Shown here: piece by piece, positions 9,727 through 16,633 of the stretch | Position numbering within the stretch: position 1 is the first letter of the stretch | How the letters are laid out: every line of letters starts with the position of its first letter | Assembly (NCBI GenBank): GCA_030595795.1 | Contig: JAUVCH010000006.1 | Coordinates: 1 to 64,000, forward strand | Source of the DNA: Gammaproteobacteria bacterium | Lineage (GTDB): Bacteria; Pseudomonadota; Gammaproteobacteria; GCA-001735895 | Direction of reading: 5' to 3' | Length of the DNA stretch: 64,000 nt | Notes under the pieces: model-generated | What the model saw: the letters and a program-made list of their open reading frames with translations, nothing else | Database searches by the model: none | What the model was told of the DNA's origin: nothing | Program-made: the position numbers and the translations under genes

Positions 9727-10266
9727 CTAGGCCGAGTGATCCCGTACATGATGGACGACTCTTTTCCTTTCGCCGTTGCAGATACTCCAGAATTTCTGTA
9801 ACACACGAATCATAGAAAAAGACCATCCGATCGGGACTGCCACTGTTGCTATCCACAGCGGAATATCGGTACCAAAAATAACCTGTTCGAAACGAATGTT
9901 ATTCTGTACGATGCCAGCCGAAACTTTGATGATGACAAAGCCTAATATCAGCCAGAAAATACAATCGAGAGATTCGAAGAAGGCTCGTACTGGCCACGGG
10001 AATCGATCACGGTATTCGTCAAAGGACAGGTGCAGACCTAAATTGATGTTGCTGGACATAGCAAACCAGGTGAGCCAGACGAAGGCGTAGAGTGATACTT
10101 CGGGTCCCCAGGCGGCCTGTTCCGTGGTGATCATGCGACGCAGAGCTTCTACCCCGACCAGCACGATGAGAGTGATGTAGCTCACCAGCATCACCCCATT
10201 TTCGACGGCGGTCACGACCTTGTTGAATCGCTCTCTCATATCAGCAACCTCGGGATTTCGAATCAA
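9727..10266 (-). CDS. dctQ: TRAP transporter small permease (DctQ type)
   Basis: 179 residues with four predicted transmembrane helices (about 18-38, 55-75, 95-118 and 138-158), the size and layout of DctQ. The W-F-A-M-S-S-N-I-N-L-G-L-H-L stretch between helices 2 and 3 fits the family. DctQ scaffolds DctM and is needed for transport. It lies between the binding-protein gene (34 bases upstream) and the large permease gene (23 bases downstream). Confidence 0.9.
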   Translation of the reverse strand: MIRNPEVADMRERFNKVVTAVENGVMLVSYITLIVLVGVEALRRMITTEQAAWGPEVSLYAFVWLTWFAMSSNINLGLHLSFDEYRDRFPWPVRAFFESLDCIFWLILGFVIIKVSAGIVQNNIRFEQVIFGTDIPLWIATVAVPIGWSFSMIRVLQKFWSICNGERKRVVHHVRDHSA

Positions 10267-10300
10267 ATAAGGAAATAGCGCAGCTGCGCAATGTCTCTAT

Positions 10301-11509
10301 CTATGTCCACCATTTCTCGGCTATGAGCGGCTTGCCCGAAATCTTTGCCTCGTACTCCTGTAGCGCGCCGAAAATATCCAGGCCAGCCAGTTTGTCGAGT
10401 TTTTTACGAATACCTGAATAGAGTTCGGGGCGTCGGTCGGCTGCAGACAGGGCCTTGAATGGCTCCAGTTCTTCCTGTGTGAAGCGCACATTCTTTATGT
10501 TGGCGGCAAGAAAGTCGCTATCGGGTGCCGGATCTGGCCCTACGCCTACCAGTTTATTATTGGCTTCCAGAACACCGGTAAAGCCTTCTTTCATTGCCTG
10601 CCAGGCAGCTTCGTAGAATATTTCCTTAATGCGATCAGGAAATTTATCGAACACCGCACTGGAGATGAAGCACAGCTCGAATCCAGGGCCGAAGTCGAGC
10701 GCGAGCCATTGCGAACAGACCTTCTGCATACCGGCCATAGTCGCCGGTGCTGCCCAGATCTCGGCAGCATCGACGATACCTGATTTCAAGCCTTCCAGGG
10801 TTTCGACAAAAGCTAAAGGAATGGGATTCATGCCGATTCCGGCACCAAAGGCACGAATTGGCTCGCTGTTAGTGATGCGCAGTTTGGCACCTTTAAGCTG
10901 CTCTGGTGATCTGATCGGCGGGTGATCCTTGTACTTGAGGCCCATAAAAAGACCCCGCATATCACCATTGCCGAACAGAGGTTCGATGCCATAACGACTG
11001 CGGAACACGCCACGATAGAGCTTTTCAGACTCCTTGCTGAACAGCATGTTGTAAAACCCGGTTCTATCCTTCCATAAATAGGGGAAATCGAGCGCGATGG
11101 CGTAAGGCAACACCGCCGCCAGATTTTGTGCCGATGAATTACCCATATCGAGGACGCCGTTGGCAACCCGGGTGCCACAATTGGGTTCCGCACAGGCACC
11201 TCGGGAATCTATGACCTGGATCGAAACTTCGCCATCCGACATTTGCTCGACCAGTTCCACAAAACGATAAGCCTTGGTCTGGAAACGCGGTTCGTTGGCT
11301 TTACTGATAACCGTGGCACCGTATCGCAGATTATATTTTGCCTTGGCCGCAGCGTTGGCGTCATTCATCACGAATTTTGAAAGCGATGGGACGAAGCCCA
11401 GAGTCGCCTGCGCAGAAATGGCATAAAGAGCCGCTTTGGCTCCGTATTTACCTGTAATACCCAATAGTTCTCGACGAGATAATTCCCGCTCTAATTTTTC
11501 CTGTTTCAT
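10301..11509 (-). CDS. dctP: TRAP transporter substrate-binding protein (DctP type)
   Basis: 402 residues. The N terminus carries S-R-R-E-L-L-G at about 11-17 before a weakly hydrophobic stretch, which fits a twin-arginine rather than a Sec signal. The mature part is a DctP-type bilobal binding protein. Visible are the L-K-G-A-K-L-R-I-T-N-S motif and the Arg that in characterised family members salt-bridges a substrate carboxylate. The ligand is therefore probably a carboxylated compound. An HCCA isomerase-like gene lies 58 bases upstream and could share the promoter, hinting at an aromatic or ring-cleavage acid; this is inference. Confidence 0.9.
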   Translation of the reverse strand: MKQEKLERELSRRELLGITGKYGAKAALYAISAQATLGFVPSLSKFVMNDANAAAKAKYNLRYGATVISKANEPRFQTKAYRFVELVEQMSDGEVSIQVIDSRGACAEPNCGTRVANGVLDMGNSSAQNLAAVLPYAIALDFPYLWKDRTGFYNMLFSKESEKLYRGVFRSRYGIEPLFGNGDMRGLFMGLKYKDHPPIRSPEQLKGAKLRITNSEPIRAFGAGIGMNPIPLAFVETLEGLKSGIVDAAEIWAAPATMAGMQKVCSQWLALDFGPGFELCFISSAVFDKFPDRIKEIFYEAAWQAMKEGFTGVLEANNKLVGVGPDPAPDSDFLAANIKNVRFTQEELEPFKALSAADRRPELYSGIRKKLDKLAGLDIFGALQEYEAKISGKPLIAEKWWT

Positions 11510-11567
11510 TACTGTCCTCCGAAGTAAATTTTATAAAAGATACTGATTGTTATAATGATCGATACAG

Positions 11568-12203
11568 CTACTCTGTACCTGGCCGCTCACCGGGCGGAAT
11601 GGTGTCAATTCGAAGCATTTCCTCAGTGCTTAAAATGCCTGGGTCAGCCAGGGTCTGGAGCACAAAATCGGTTTCATCGGCTCCCCAGAAAATAACCTTG
11701 TCGTAAACAAAAGTAGGTACGCCAAAAACACCGGCTTCGATAGCCCGGCGGCCGTTCTCTATCAGTTGTTCCTTTACCTCAGGTTGCTGAATACGGGTAT
11801 CAGCATCTTCGACCGCCAAAGCCTCGACGATACCTTGCCAGCCCAGTTCGTCTTCAGGTAGTAGCCCGTCCTGCCAGATACAACGGAAAATTGTTTCGAT
11901 AGTTTCGCGGTCTGAACCTAGCGATACCGCCAGGCGCAATGCCTTAAGAGGATTAAACGGAAACTTTGGCGGCAAATGACAGGGTATACCCTGCTGTTTC
12001 GCCATCCATAGTGTATGTCGTAGAGTTTGCAGGCGCTGTGGTGGTATTTGCCCCGGCCCTTTGGTTTCCCAGTGGGCGATCAGACCACCAAACAGTAAGG
12101 GGCGATGGATAATTTCGGCATTTTTTGGGAACTCACCGAGGCGCTGCGATTGCAGGTAGGCAAACGGCGACAGGAAATCAAAATACCACTCGATAGTTTT
12201 AAT
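11568..12203 (-). CDS. 2-hydroxychromene-2-carboxylate isomerase/kappa-GST-like protein, apparent ATT start
   Basis: A DsbA-fold protein of the HCCA isomerase family (glutathione-dependent isomerases of naphthalene-type pathways, related to kappa GST). A conventional start at 12003-12005 gives only 145 residues and lacks the thioredoxin-like N terminus. Read upstream in the same frame, the DNA is open to 12203 and encodes I-E-W-Y-F-D-F-L-S-P-F-A-Y-L, the family's N-terminal strand with its catalytic Ser in F-L-S-P. No ATG, GTG or TTG lies between the preceding in-frame stop and this motif. ATT at 12201-12203 is seven bases after GAGGG, giving 211 residues, the usual family length. Later F-G-V-P-T-F-V-Y is the conserved cis-Pro segment. 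Either ATT initiates, or the start codon has mutated. Confidence 0.8.
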   Translation of the reverse strand: MKTIEWYFDFLSPFAYLQSQRLGEFPKNAEIIHRPLLFGGLIAHWETKGPGQIPPQRLQTLRHTLWMAKQQGIPCHLPPKFPFNPLKALRLAVSLGSDRETIETIFRCIWQDGLLPEDELGWQGIVEALAVEDADTRIQQPEVKEQLIENGRRAIEAGVFGVPTFVYDKVIFWGADETDFVLQTLADPGILSTEEMLRIDTIPPGERPGTE

Positions 12204-12215
12204 TGTTCAGCCCTC
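12201..12215 (-). promoter_or_regulatory. Shine-Dalgarno GAGGG plus ATT start codon
   Basis: On the minus strand GAGGG (12215-12211) is followed by seven bases and then ATT (12203-12201), which opens the frame of a complete HCCA isomerase domain. The previous in-frame codons are ACA and then a TGA stop, so no standard start is available upstream of the conserved N-terminal strand. Good Shine-Dalgarno spacing argues for real initiation here. Confidence 0.6.
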
Positions 12216-12378
12216 AATGCTATGACTAGGATCGTTTTTTAAGACCAATATATACTGAATGAAATTCTTTCGCTACTCGAATATGTTTCTCTGACTAAAT
12301 CTTATAGAGCGTATATTCACTTTTCTGGGAGCGATTTGTTTGGTCTCCGGTCACATCATCGTCGGCAAAGATAATCCG

Positions 12379-12732
12379 CTACGAAGTCAGCGAAATGAGG
12401 AATGGTATCCAGAAAGCCAGCATTACAATAATTAATATTGTATCGACTCGACTAACCATTCTGTACAGATCGCCCGAACTAGTGTGATCATCCGACGCTC
12501 GAACCTTTGCCATAATGACATCTAACAGCATTACCACGATTAACATTGGTGCCATGACTGGCGCGATCAATCCGGCACTTAACGATAATAATGAGTCATC
12601 CAGACGTTCCTCGATCAACTGGATTGCTATCCACTCAACCATGGGTAATAGCATGGAAACTATTGCCAGGCCGATTAGTCCCAGCCGTAAGAATCCAAAT
12701 GATGCCAAATTAGATTTCAAGGTAGAGGTCAT
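12379..12732 (-). CDS. Small integral membrane protein, unknown
   Basis: 117 residues with three hydrophobic segments at about 14-34, 50-71 and 92-114, joined by short polar loops. I do not recognise the family. The D-D-H-T-S-S-G-D-L-Y-R-M loop between helices 2 and 3 is the most polar part. It lies between the isomerase gene and a TauD-like fragment, both on the same strand, with about 175 bases before the isomerase gene, so it may have its own promoter. No function is proposed. Confidence 0.6.
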   Translation of the reverse strand: MTSTLKSNLASFGFLRLGLIGLAIVSMLLPMVEWIAIQLIEERLDDSLLSLSAGLIAPVMAPMLIVVMLLDVIMAKVRASDDHTSSGDLYRMVSRVDTILIIVMLAFWIPFLISLTS

Positions 12733-12807
12733 GGAGATTCCTGATCAATGAATTAAATGCGTGCGAGCATAGCAATAAAATTGATCTTTAGCTCTAGCCA
12801 CGATTTC

Positions 12808-12981
12808 TCAGAATTTTGAACCTCCTGAATTCGTATGATTAGTGCGATTTACAAACATCAAAACCTGGTGATGGTGTAGCGCTAAACGAATTTCATCCAC
12901 TGCATCTTTGTCGAGGTTGGCGCAATCGAAATCTGCAACAGTTGCGCCAAACGGAGAATCATTAATTGACTGAATAATCAT
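12808..12981 (-). pseudogene. N-terminal fragment of a TauD/TfdA-type dioxygenase
   Basis: A 57-residue open frame from ATG 12979-12981 reads like the first strand-helix-strand of TauD/TfdA Fe(II)/2-oxoglutarate dioxygenases: a G-A-T-V-A-D-F-D-C-A-N-L core, a helix ending in L-A-L-H-H-H, and Q-V-L-M-F-V. The His-x-Asp...His iron ligands and the rest of the fold (about 200 residues) are absent; the frame stops at 12808 and the unrelated membrane-protein gene follows. I read it as a deletion remnant. The similarity is to a family pattern recalled from memory, so a profile search is needed. Confidence 0.5.
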
Positions 12982-13099
12982 GGTTTAATAGAAACTGAAA
13001 GGGCAGCAATTTCCATCGGGCCTGGCTATAGGCTAAGATTATCTCCTGACGAATATGTTTTTCTATACTATGAAGCCTAGATAATTAACGGCCTCTCAC

Positions 13100-13115
13100 G
13101 AGGGATACTTCAATT
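13100..13115 (+). promoter_or_regulatory. Shine-Dalgarno GAGGG plus ATT start codon
   Basis: GAGGG at 13100-13104, eight bases, then ATT at 13113-13115, which begins the first beta strand of a receiver domain. Between the in-frame stop at 13086-13088 and the first standard start (GTG 13170) there is no ATG, GTG, TTG or CTG in this frame. Starting at 13170 would remove the strand carrying the acidic pair needed for Mg2+ binding. Confidence 0.6.
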
Positions 13116-15059
13116 CCACACATCCTATATATAGAAGACCAGAAAAGCATCGCAGATATTTTTAAATCCGTGCTGGAAGATCGTGGCCACAGCGTGGATA
13201 TCGCTGCTACAGGCGAAGAAGGTCTTGCTTTGTTTGCATCCTCGACTTACGACGTAATTGCAGTCGACTACCTGCTTCCAGGCATGAACGGCATTGACGT
13301 ATGCCGGAAACTGCTTGCCGATGACCCGGAGCTTCCCATCGTGATGGTGACTGGTGCGGGCGACCAGAATTTGATGATTGAGGCTCTCGATCTCGGTGTT
13401 TCGCAGTATGTGGTTAAGGACGATCAGTCGGTATACCTCAAATTACTGCCAAGCGTTATTGAGAACCTGTCACGACGCACTACCGCAAATCGGCAATTGC
13501 GCCTGGCGGAAGAGACTCGTCAAGATACCATGGAGCAAGCAAAGAAACTGGAGGAGGCGAGGAGCCTTTTCGACACCTTGTCGAACGCGGCACCTATCGG
13601 AATTTTTTACTCCGACAACGACGGGATCGCCCAGTATGTTAACGAGGCTTTGGCCGCTGTTACAGGGCATACGGTCGAAGAACTGACTGGCGAGCCGTGG
13701 CATTCAAAAATACATCCTGAGGATCGCAATACGGTTACGGATAATTGGTTGGAGAATGTTCATAGCGAGGAAGACTGGAACATAGAATTCCGATTTCTGA
13801 GGTCCGACGGAACCGTAGCCTGGGTGTCAGGGCATGCTAGTCCCCAGATTAGTGCAGATGGTAAAGTAATTGGTCACGTTGGTACGATTATGGATATCAC
13901 CGGTCGCAAAAACCGGGAAGCAGGACTGGAGCGGCGAATTGGAGAGCGCTCCAGGGAGCTGGATTTTCAGAAGACTGCGCTTGATGAACACGCCATCGTT
14001 AGTACCACCAACATAAAGGGCGACATCGTCCAGGTCAATGAAAAGTTTTGCGAAATCAGTGGCTACACCCGGGATGAACTGATTGGCCAGAACCACCGAA
14101 TGCTGAAGTCGGGCGAACATTCGATAGAATTTTATCGAGACTTATGGGGCACCATTACCAGTGGAAGACCGTGGCACGGTGAAATAAAGAATAATAAGAA
14201 AGATGGCGGACACTACTGGGTCAAGGCCACTATCGTTCCCTTCCCGGACGAGAATGGAAATCTCTTCCAGTATGTTTCCATTCGCACCGACATCACCGAA
14301 CGTAAACAGGCCGAAGCGGCACTATTGCAATCGAAGGCAATGGCTGAGGAAGCCAGCCTCGCCAAATCCAGATTTCTCTCATCCATGAGCCATGAACTGA
14401 GAACACCGCTAAATGCGATACTCGGTTTCGCGCAAATTTTGGAAATGAATAATGAGAAAACACTGAGTAAATCACAAATGGAGCACGTCGATCACATCAT
14501 GAGTGGCGGTAACCATCTGTTGGAGTTGATTAATAAAGTTCTTGATCTAACTAAAATTGAGTCTGGAAAGACAGTTCTATCTATCGAACCGGTTCAGATT
14601 AACGAACTCTGCCTCGAATGTCTGTCACTGATTGATTATCAGGCGAAGCATCGAGGGCTAAGAATCAAAAGGGAACCAGGTACCCACATTTCCATCAGCA
14701 CAGACTGCACCCTGTTAAAACAAATCCTGATTAATTTGTTATCCAATGCAGTCAAGTACAACCGGGAAGACGGATCAATAACGCTGTCCTGTGCGATGAC
14801 CCCTGATAACCAGATTAAAATAACGGTAACCGATACCGGAAAGGGTATCGCCAGGAACGACCAGGACAAATTGTTCGAGCCGTTCGACCGACTTGGCAAA
14901 GAAGCGAGTACCATCGAGGGAACCGGTATTGGCCTGACTATTTGCAAAAAACTAACTGAAGTCCTGGGTGGTCGTATCGGAGTCGAAAGCGAGGTTGGAA
15001 AAGGATCAACATTCTGGATAGTGATACCGGACAAAGAGACCGCGGAAAATTCAGGGTAA
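13113..15059 (+). CDS. Receiver-PAS-PAS histidine kinase, apparent ATT start
   Basis: 648 residues if ATT 13113 is used. The receiver domain (about 1-120) has its acidic pair in Y-I-E-D near residue 7 and the phosphoacceptor Asp52 in I-A-V-D-Y-L-L-P-G. Two PAS/PAC modules follow (about 150-265 and 280-400), then HisKA with phospho-His427 in S-H-E-L-R-T-P-L-N-A and a complete HATPase with N-box near 540 and glycine boxes to about 640. No membrane segment is seen, so this is a cytoplasmic phosphorelay kinase. An N-terminal receiver commonly lets another kinase gate its activity. Using GTG 13170 would delete the first strand of the receiver, so the upstream ATT is preferred. It is monocistronic. 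Confidence 0.85.
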   Translation: MPHILYIEDQKSIADIFKSVLEDRGHSVDIAATGEEGLALFASSTYDVIAVDYLLPGMNGIDVCRKLLADDPELPIVMVTGAGDQNLMIEALDLGVSQYVVKDDQSVYLKLLPSVIENLSRRTTANRQLRLAEETRQDTMEQAKKLEEARSLFDTLSNAAPIGIFYSDNDGIAQYVNEALAAVTGHTVEELTGEPWHSKIHPEDRNTVTDNWLENVHSEEDWNIEFRFLRSDGTVAWVSGHASPQISADGKVIGHVGTIMDITGRKNREAGLERRIGERSRELDFQKTALDEHAIVSTTNIKGDIVQVNEKFCEISGYTRDELIGQNHRMLKSGEHSIEFYRDLWGTITSGRPWHGEIKNNKKDGGHYWVKATIVPFPDENGNLFQYVSIRTDITERKQAEAALLQSKAMAEEASLAKSRFLSSMSHELRTPLNAILGFAQILEMNNEKTLSKSQMEHVDHIMSGGNHLLELINKVLDLTKIESGKTVLSIEPVQINELCLECLSLIDYQAKHRGLRIKREPGTHISISTDCTLLKQILINLLSNAVKYNREDGSITLSCAMTPDNQIKITVTDTGKGIARNDQDKLFEPFDRLGKEASTIEGTGIGLTICKKLTEVLGGRIGVESEVGKGSTFWIVIPDKETAENSG

Positions 15060-15064
15060 TCGGG

Positions 15065-15455
15065 CTAGCTCGGATAATTAATCTGGGTCGCAATAAATGC
15101 CGTGCCCCAACATTGCAAGACTTTTCTCGCCGGAGCATGAATAACCAGTAAATGTTGCTGCGGGATGCTTAAAGTCCCAATCGACGAAGCGTTAACCTCT
15201 AATTCGCCTTCAACAACATAGACTAATATTACCCCGGCATCGACGCTGATTTTTATGTTTTCGGGTTGATTGCAGACAGTAATCGCTGAAATTTGAAAAT
15301 TCACCGTCGCTGGTGACATCCGCCATGCTTAAGCGCCAGGCAAATCCATCACGATTTGGCAAATCCTCCTTCAACAGTTCGATCGTATTGCCTTTGCCGT
15401 TGCGCCAGGGCATGGTTTTGAAGTCCGTGGGGGTGAGTATTTTTAGATCGGGCAT
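15065..15455 (-). pseudogene. Broken HutD/Ves-family gene
   Basis: Two overlapping frames encode the two ends of a HutD/Ves cupin. The first (from 15455) has the typical start with M-P-W-R-N-G-K-G-N-T and W-R-L-S-M-A-D-V-T-S-D-G-E-F-S. The second (ending 15065) has the C-terminal V-Y-V-V-E-G-E-L-E-V strand and what follows. The switch of frame falls near 15300, and roughly 50-70 residues of the middle of the usual protein of about 190 are missing. This indicates an internal deletion that also changed frame. HutD is linked to histidine utilisation in other proteobacteria; no hut genes are in the window. Confidence 0.65.
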
Positions 15456-15538
15456 TTATTTAATTTTTTGGATAGTTATTATGGGCTTTATATTCCGTGA
15501 CCAATAGTGCGAGTTGAAATACTATCTATCTTACCGTG

Positions 15539-15754
15539 ATGCTGAATAAGATACCCTTATCCCTGATAATTGTCCTGTGCCTTACTTTGGGTTTGGCTCC
15601 ATTCAGGCCAGAACCACATGTTTGGCAAAAATTGTCCATGCTGGTGTCTGGCGAACTGATCAGGCCCGTGGATATGTTTGATCTGGTATTGCATGGAACA
15701 CCATGGATATTACTGATCACCAGATTGGCTTTAATGCTGAAAGCCAGGCCATAA
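15539..15754 (+). CDS. Small two-helix membrane protein
   Basis: 71 residues with a hydrophobic N-terminal helix (about 5-22) and a C-terminal hydrophobic segment (about 50-66), separated by F-R-P-E-P-H-V-W-Q-K. It belongs to a short conserved proteobacterial family often labelled 'RND transporter' in databases, a name not justified by size. ATG 15539 is preceded immediately by an in-frame GTG at 15536. It converges on the cytochrome-like gene with only 16 bases between stops. Role unknown. Confidence 0.6.
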   Translation: MLNKIPLSLIIVLCLTLGLAPFRPEPHVWQKLSMLVSGELIRPVDMFDLVLHGTPWILLITRLALMLKARP

Positions 15755-15770
15755 TCAGTCACGACAGCTA

Positions 15771-16337
15771 TTAAAGGCCTCTGGCCAGACTGAAAGCGCC
15801 TCGAATTTGGCCCAGGGTATATCCGCGCGCCATATCCTGAGGGTATTTTTCCTTAAGCACCGCTTCGATTTCCGGTTTGATATCAGCGGCATGGCAATTC
15901 ATGCAAACAGGCTCGACACCCTGTGCTTTCATGAAGCGATACTTACCATCCACTACTTCAGCAAAGGCCATCTTTTCAGCGGATTCACCCTTGGCCTGGC
16001 GTTGGTCGAACTGTTCCAGTACCTTTCTTTCCCAGGCATCAGGGATAGCCGTTTGCTGATTGCGTGCCTTGAGACTGACTCGCTTTACATACCAGCCGGT
16101 TTCATTGTGAAGGCTTTTGGCGATGGCCGGGGCTCTTTCAGAGCAAACGGAAATTGCATGCGCTGGACCACCTGTTTTGATCGCTTGCTTTAGTTCGGGT
16201 TTAAGAGTGCCACCGAACTTCTTCACGATATTGACCGCTTCTTTTTTCAGTTGGGCTTTGTCGATATCTGCTTGCGCTAGCGGAAATGCTAATAGACTCA
16301 CAGCAAAGAATGTTATCGAAACAAGTTTACGTCGCAT
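15771..16337 (-). CDS. Periplasmic Tll0287-like (DUF3365) c-type heme protein
   Basis: 188 residues with a Sec signal peptide cleaved after A-Q-A near residue 23. The rest matches the Tll0287-like/DUF3365 domain: an I-S-V-C-S-E-R-A-P motif near 65, an aromatic-rich R-V-S-L-K-A-R-N near 90, and one c-type heme site C-M-N-C-H near 145. Tll0287-like domains are PAS-related heme modules that sense redox or gaseous ligands; here the domain stands alone as a soluble periplasmic protein. A second, membrane-bound version with HAMP is encoded at 56335-57240. It is not in an operon. Confidence 0.82.
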   Translation of the reverse strand: MRRKLVSITFFAVSLLAFPLAQADIDKAQLKKEAVNIVKKFGGTLKPELKQAIKTGGPAHAISVCSERAPAIAKSLHNETGWYVKRVSLKARNQQTAIPDAWERKVLEQFDQRQAKGESAEKMAFAEVVDGKYRFMKAQGVEPVCMNCHAADIKPEIEAVLKEKYPQDMARGYTLGQIRGAFSLARGL

Positions 16338-16633
16338 AAGAAATCTCCTTTATTACGTTCATTAATGCGAAATAAGTTTAAACTATTTAAGTGTTTACTA
16401 ATACACCTATCCTGGGTTAAAGAAAATGGAAACACCATGGATATTCCCGCTAACTTCCTCTGCCCCAGCTTTTTTTGCCGCACAATATTCCTAATCTATT
16501 TGGCGTTCTTCCGAATAGGGCGACCCCAGCTTGCTCGGATTATCTCGATCCTATAAAATCATTGTCATGCTTCCAGGTTTCTCAGCATTCCTAACCCAAT
16601 TTCGCTCAAGTTTGAAGCGTAGAAGCCACTGAT

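Noticed and set aside
8583-10090. Several long open frames antisense to the TRAP genes
   Set aside because: They are shadows of strongly supported dctM/dctQ coding and show no domain or ribosome-binding site.
16430-16455. Short string ACACCATGGATATT repeated from the end of the gene at 15539, possible partial duplicate
   Set aside because: Only about 14 bases match and the surrounding translation gives no further convincing similarity.
16365-16556. 63-codon open frame between the cytochrome and selenoprotein genes
   Set aside because: No ribosome-binding site, no recognisable composition or domain; I treat 16338-16633 as non-coding promoter DNA.
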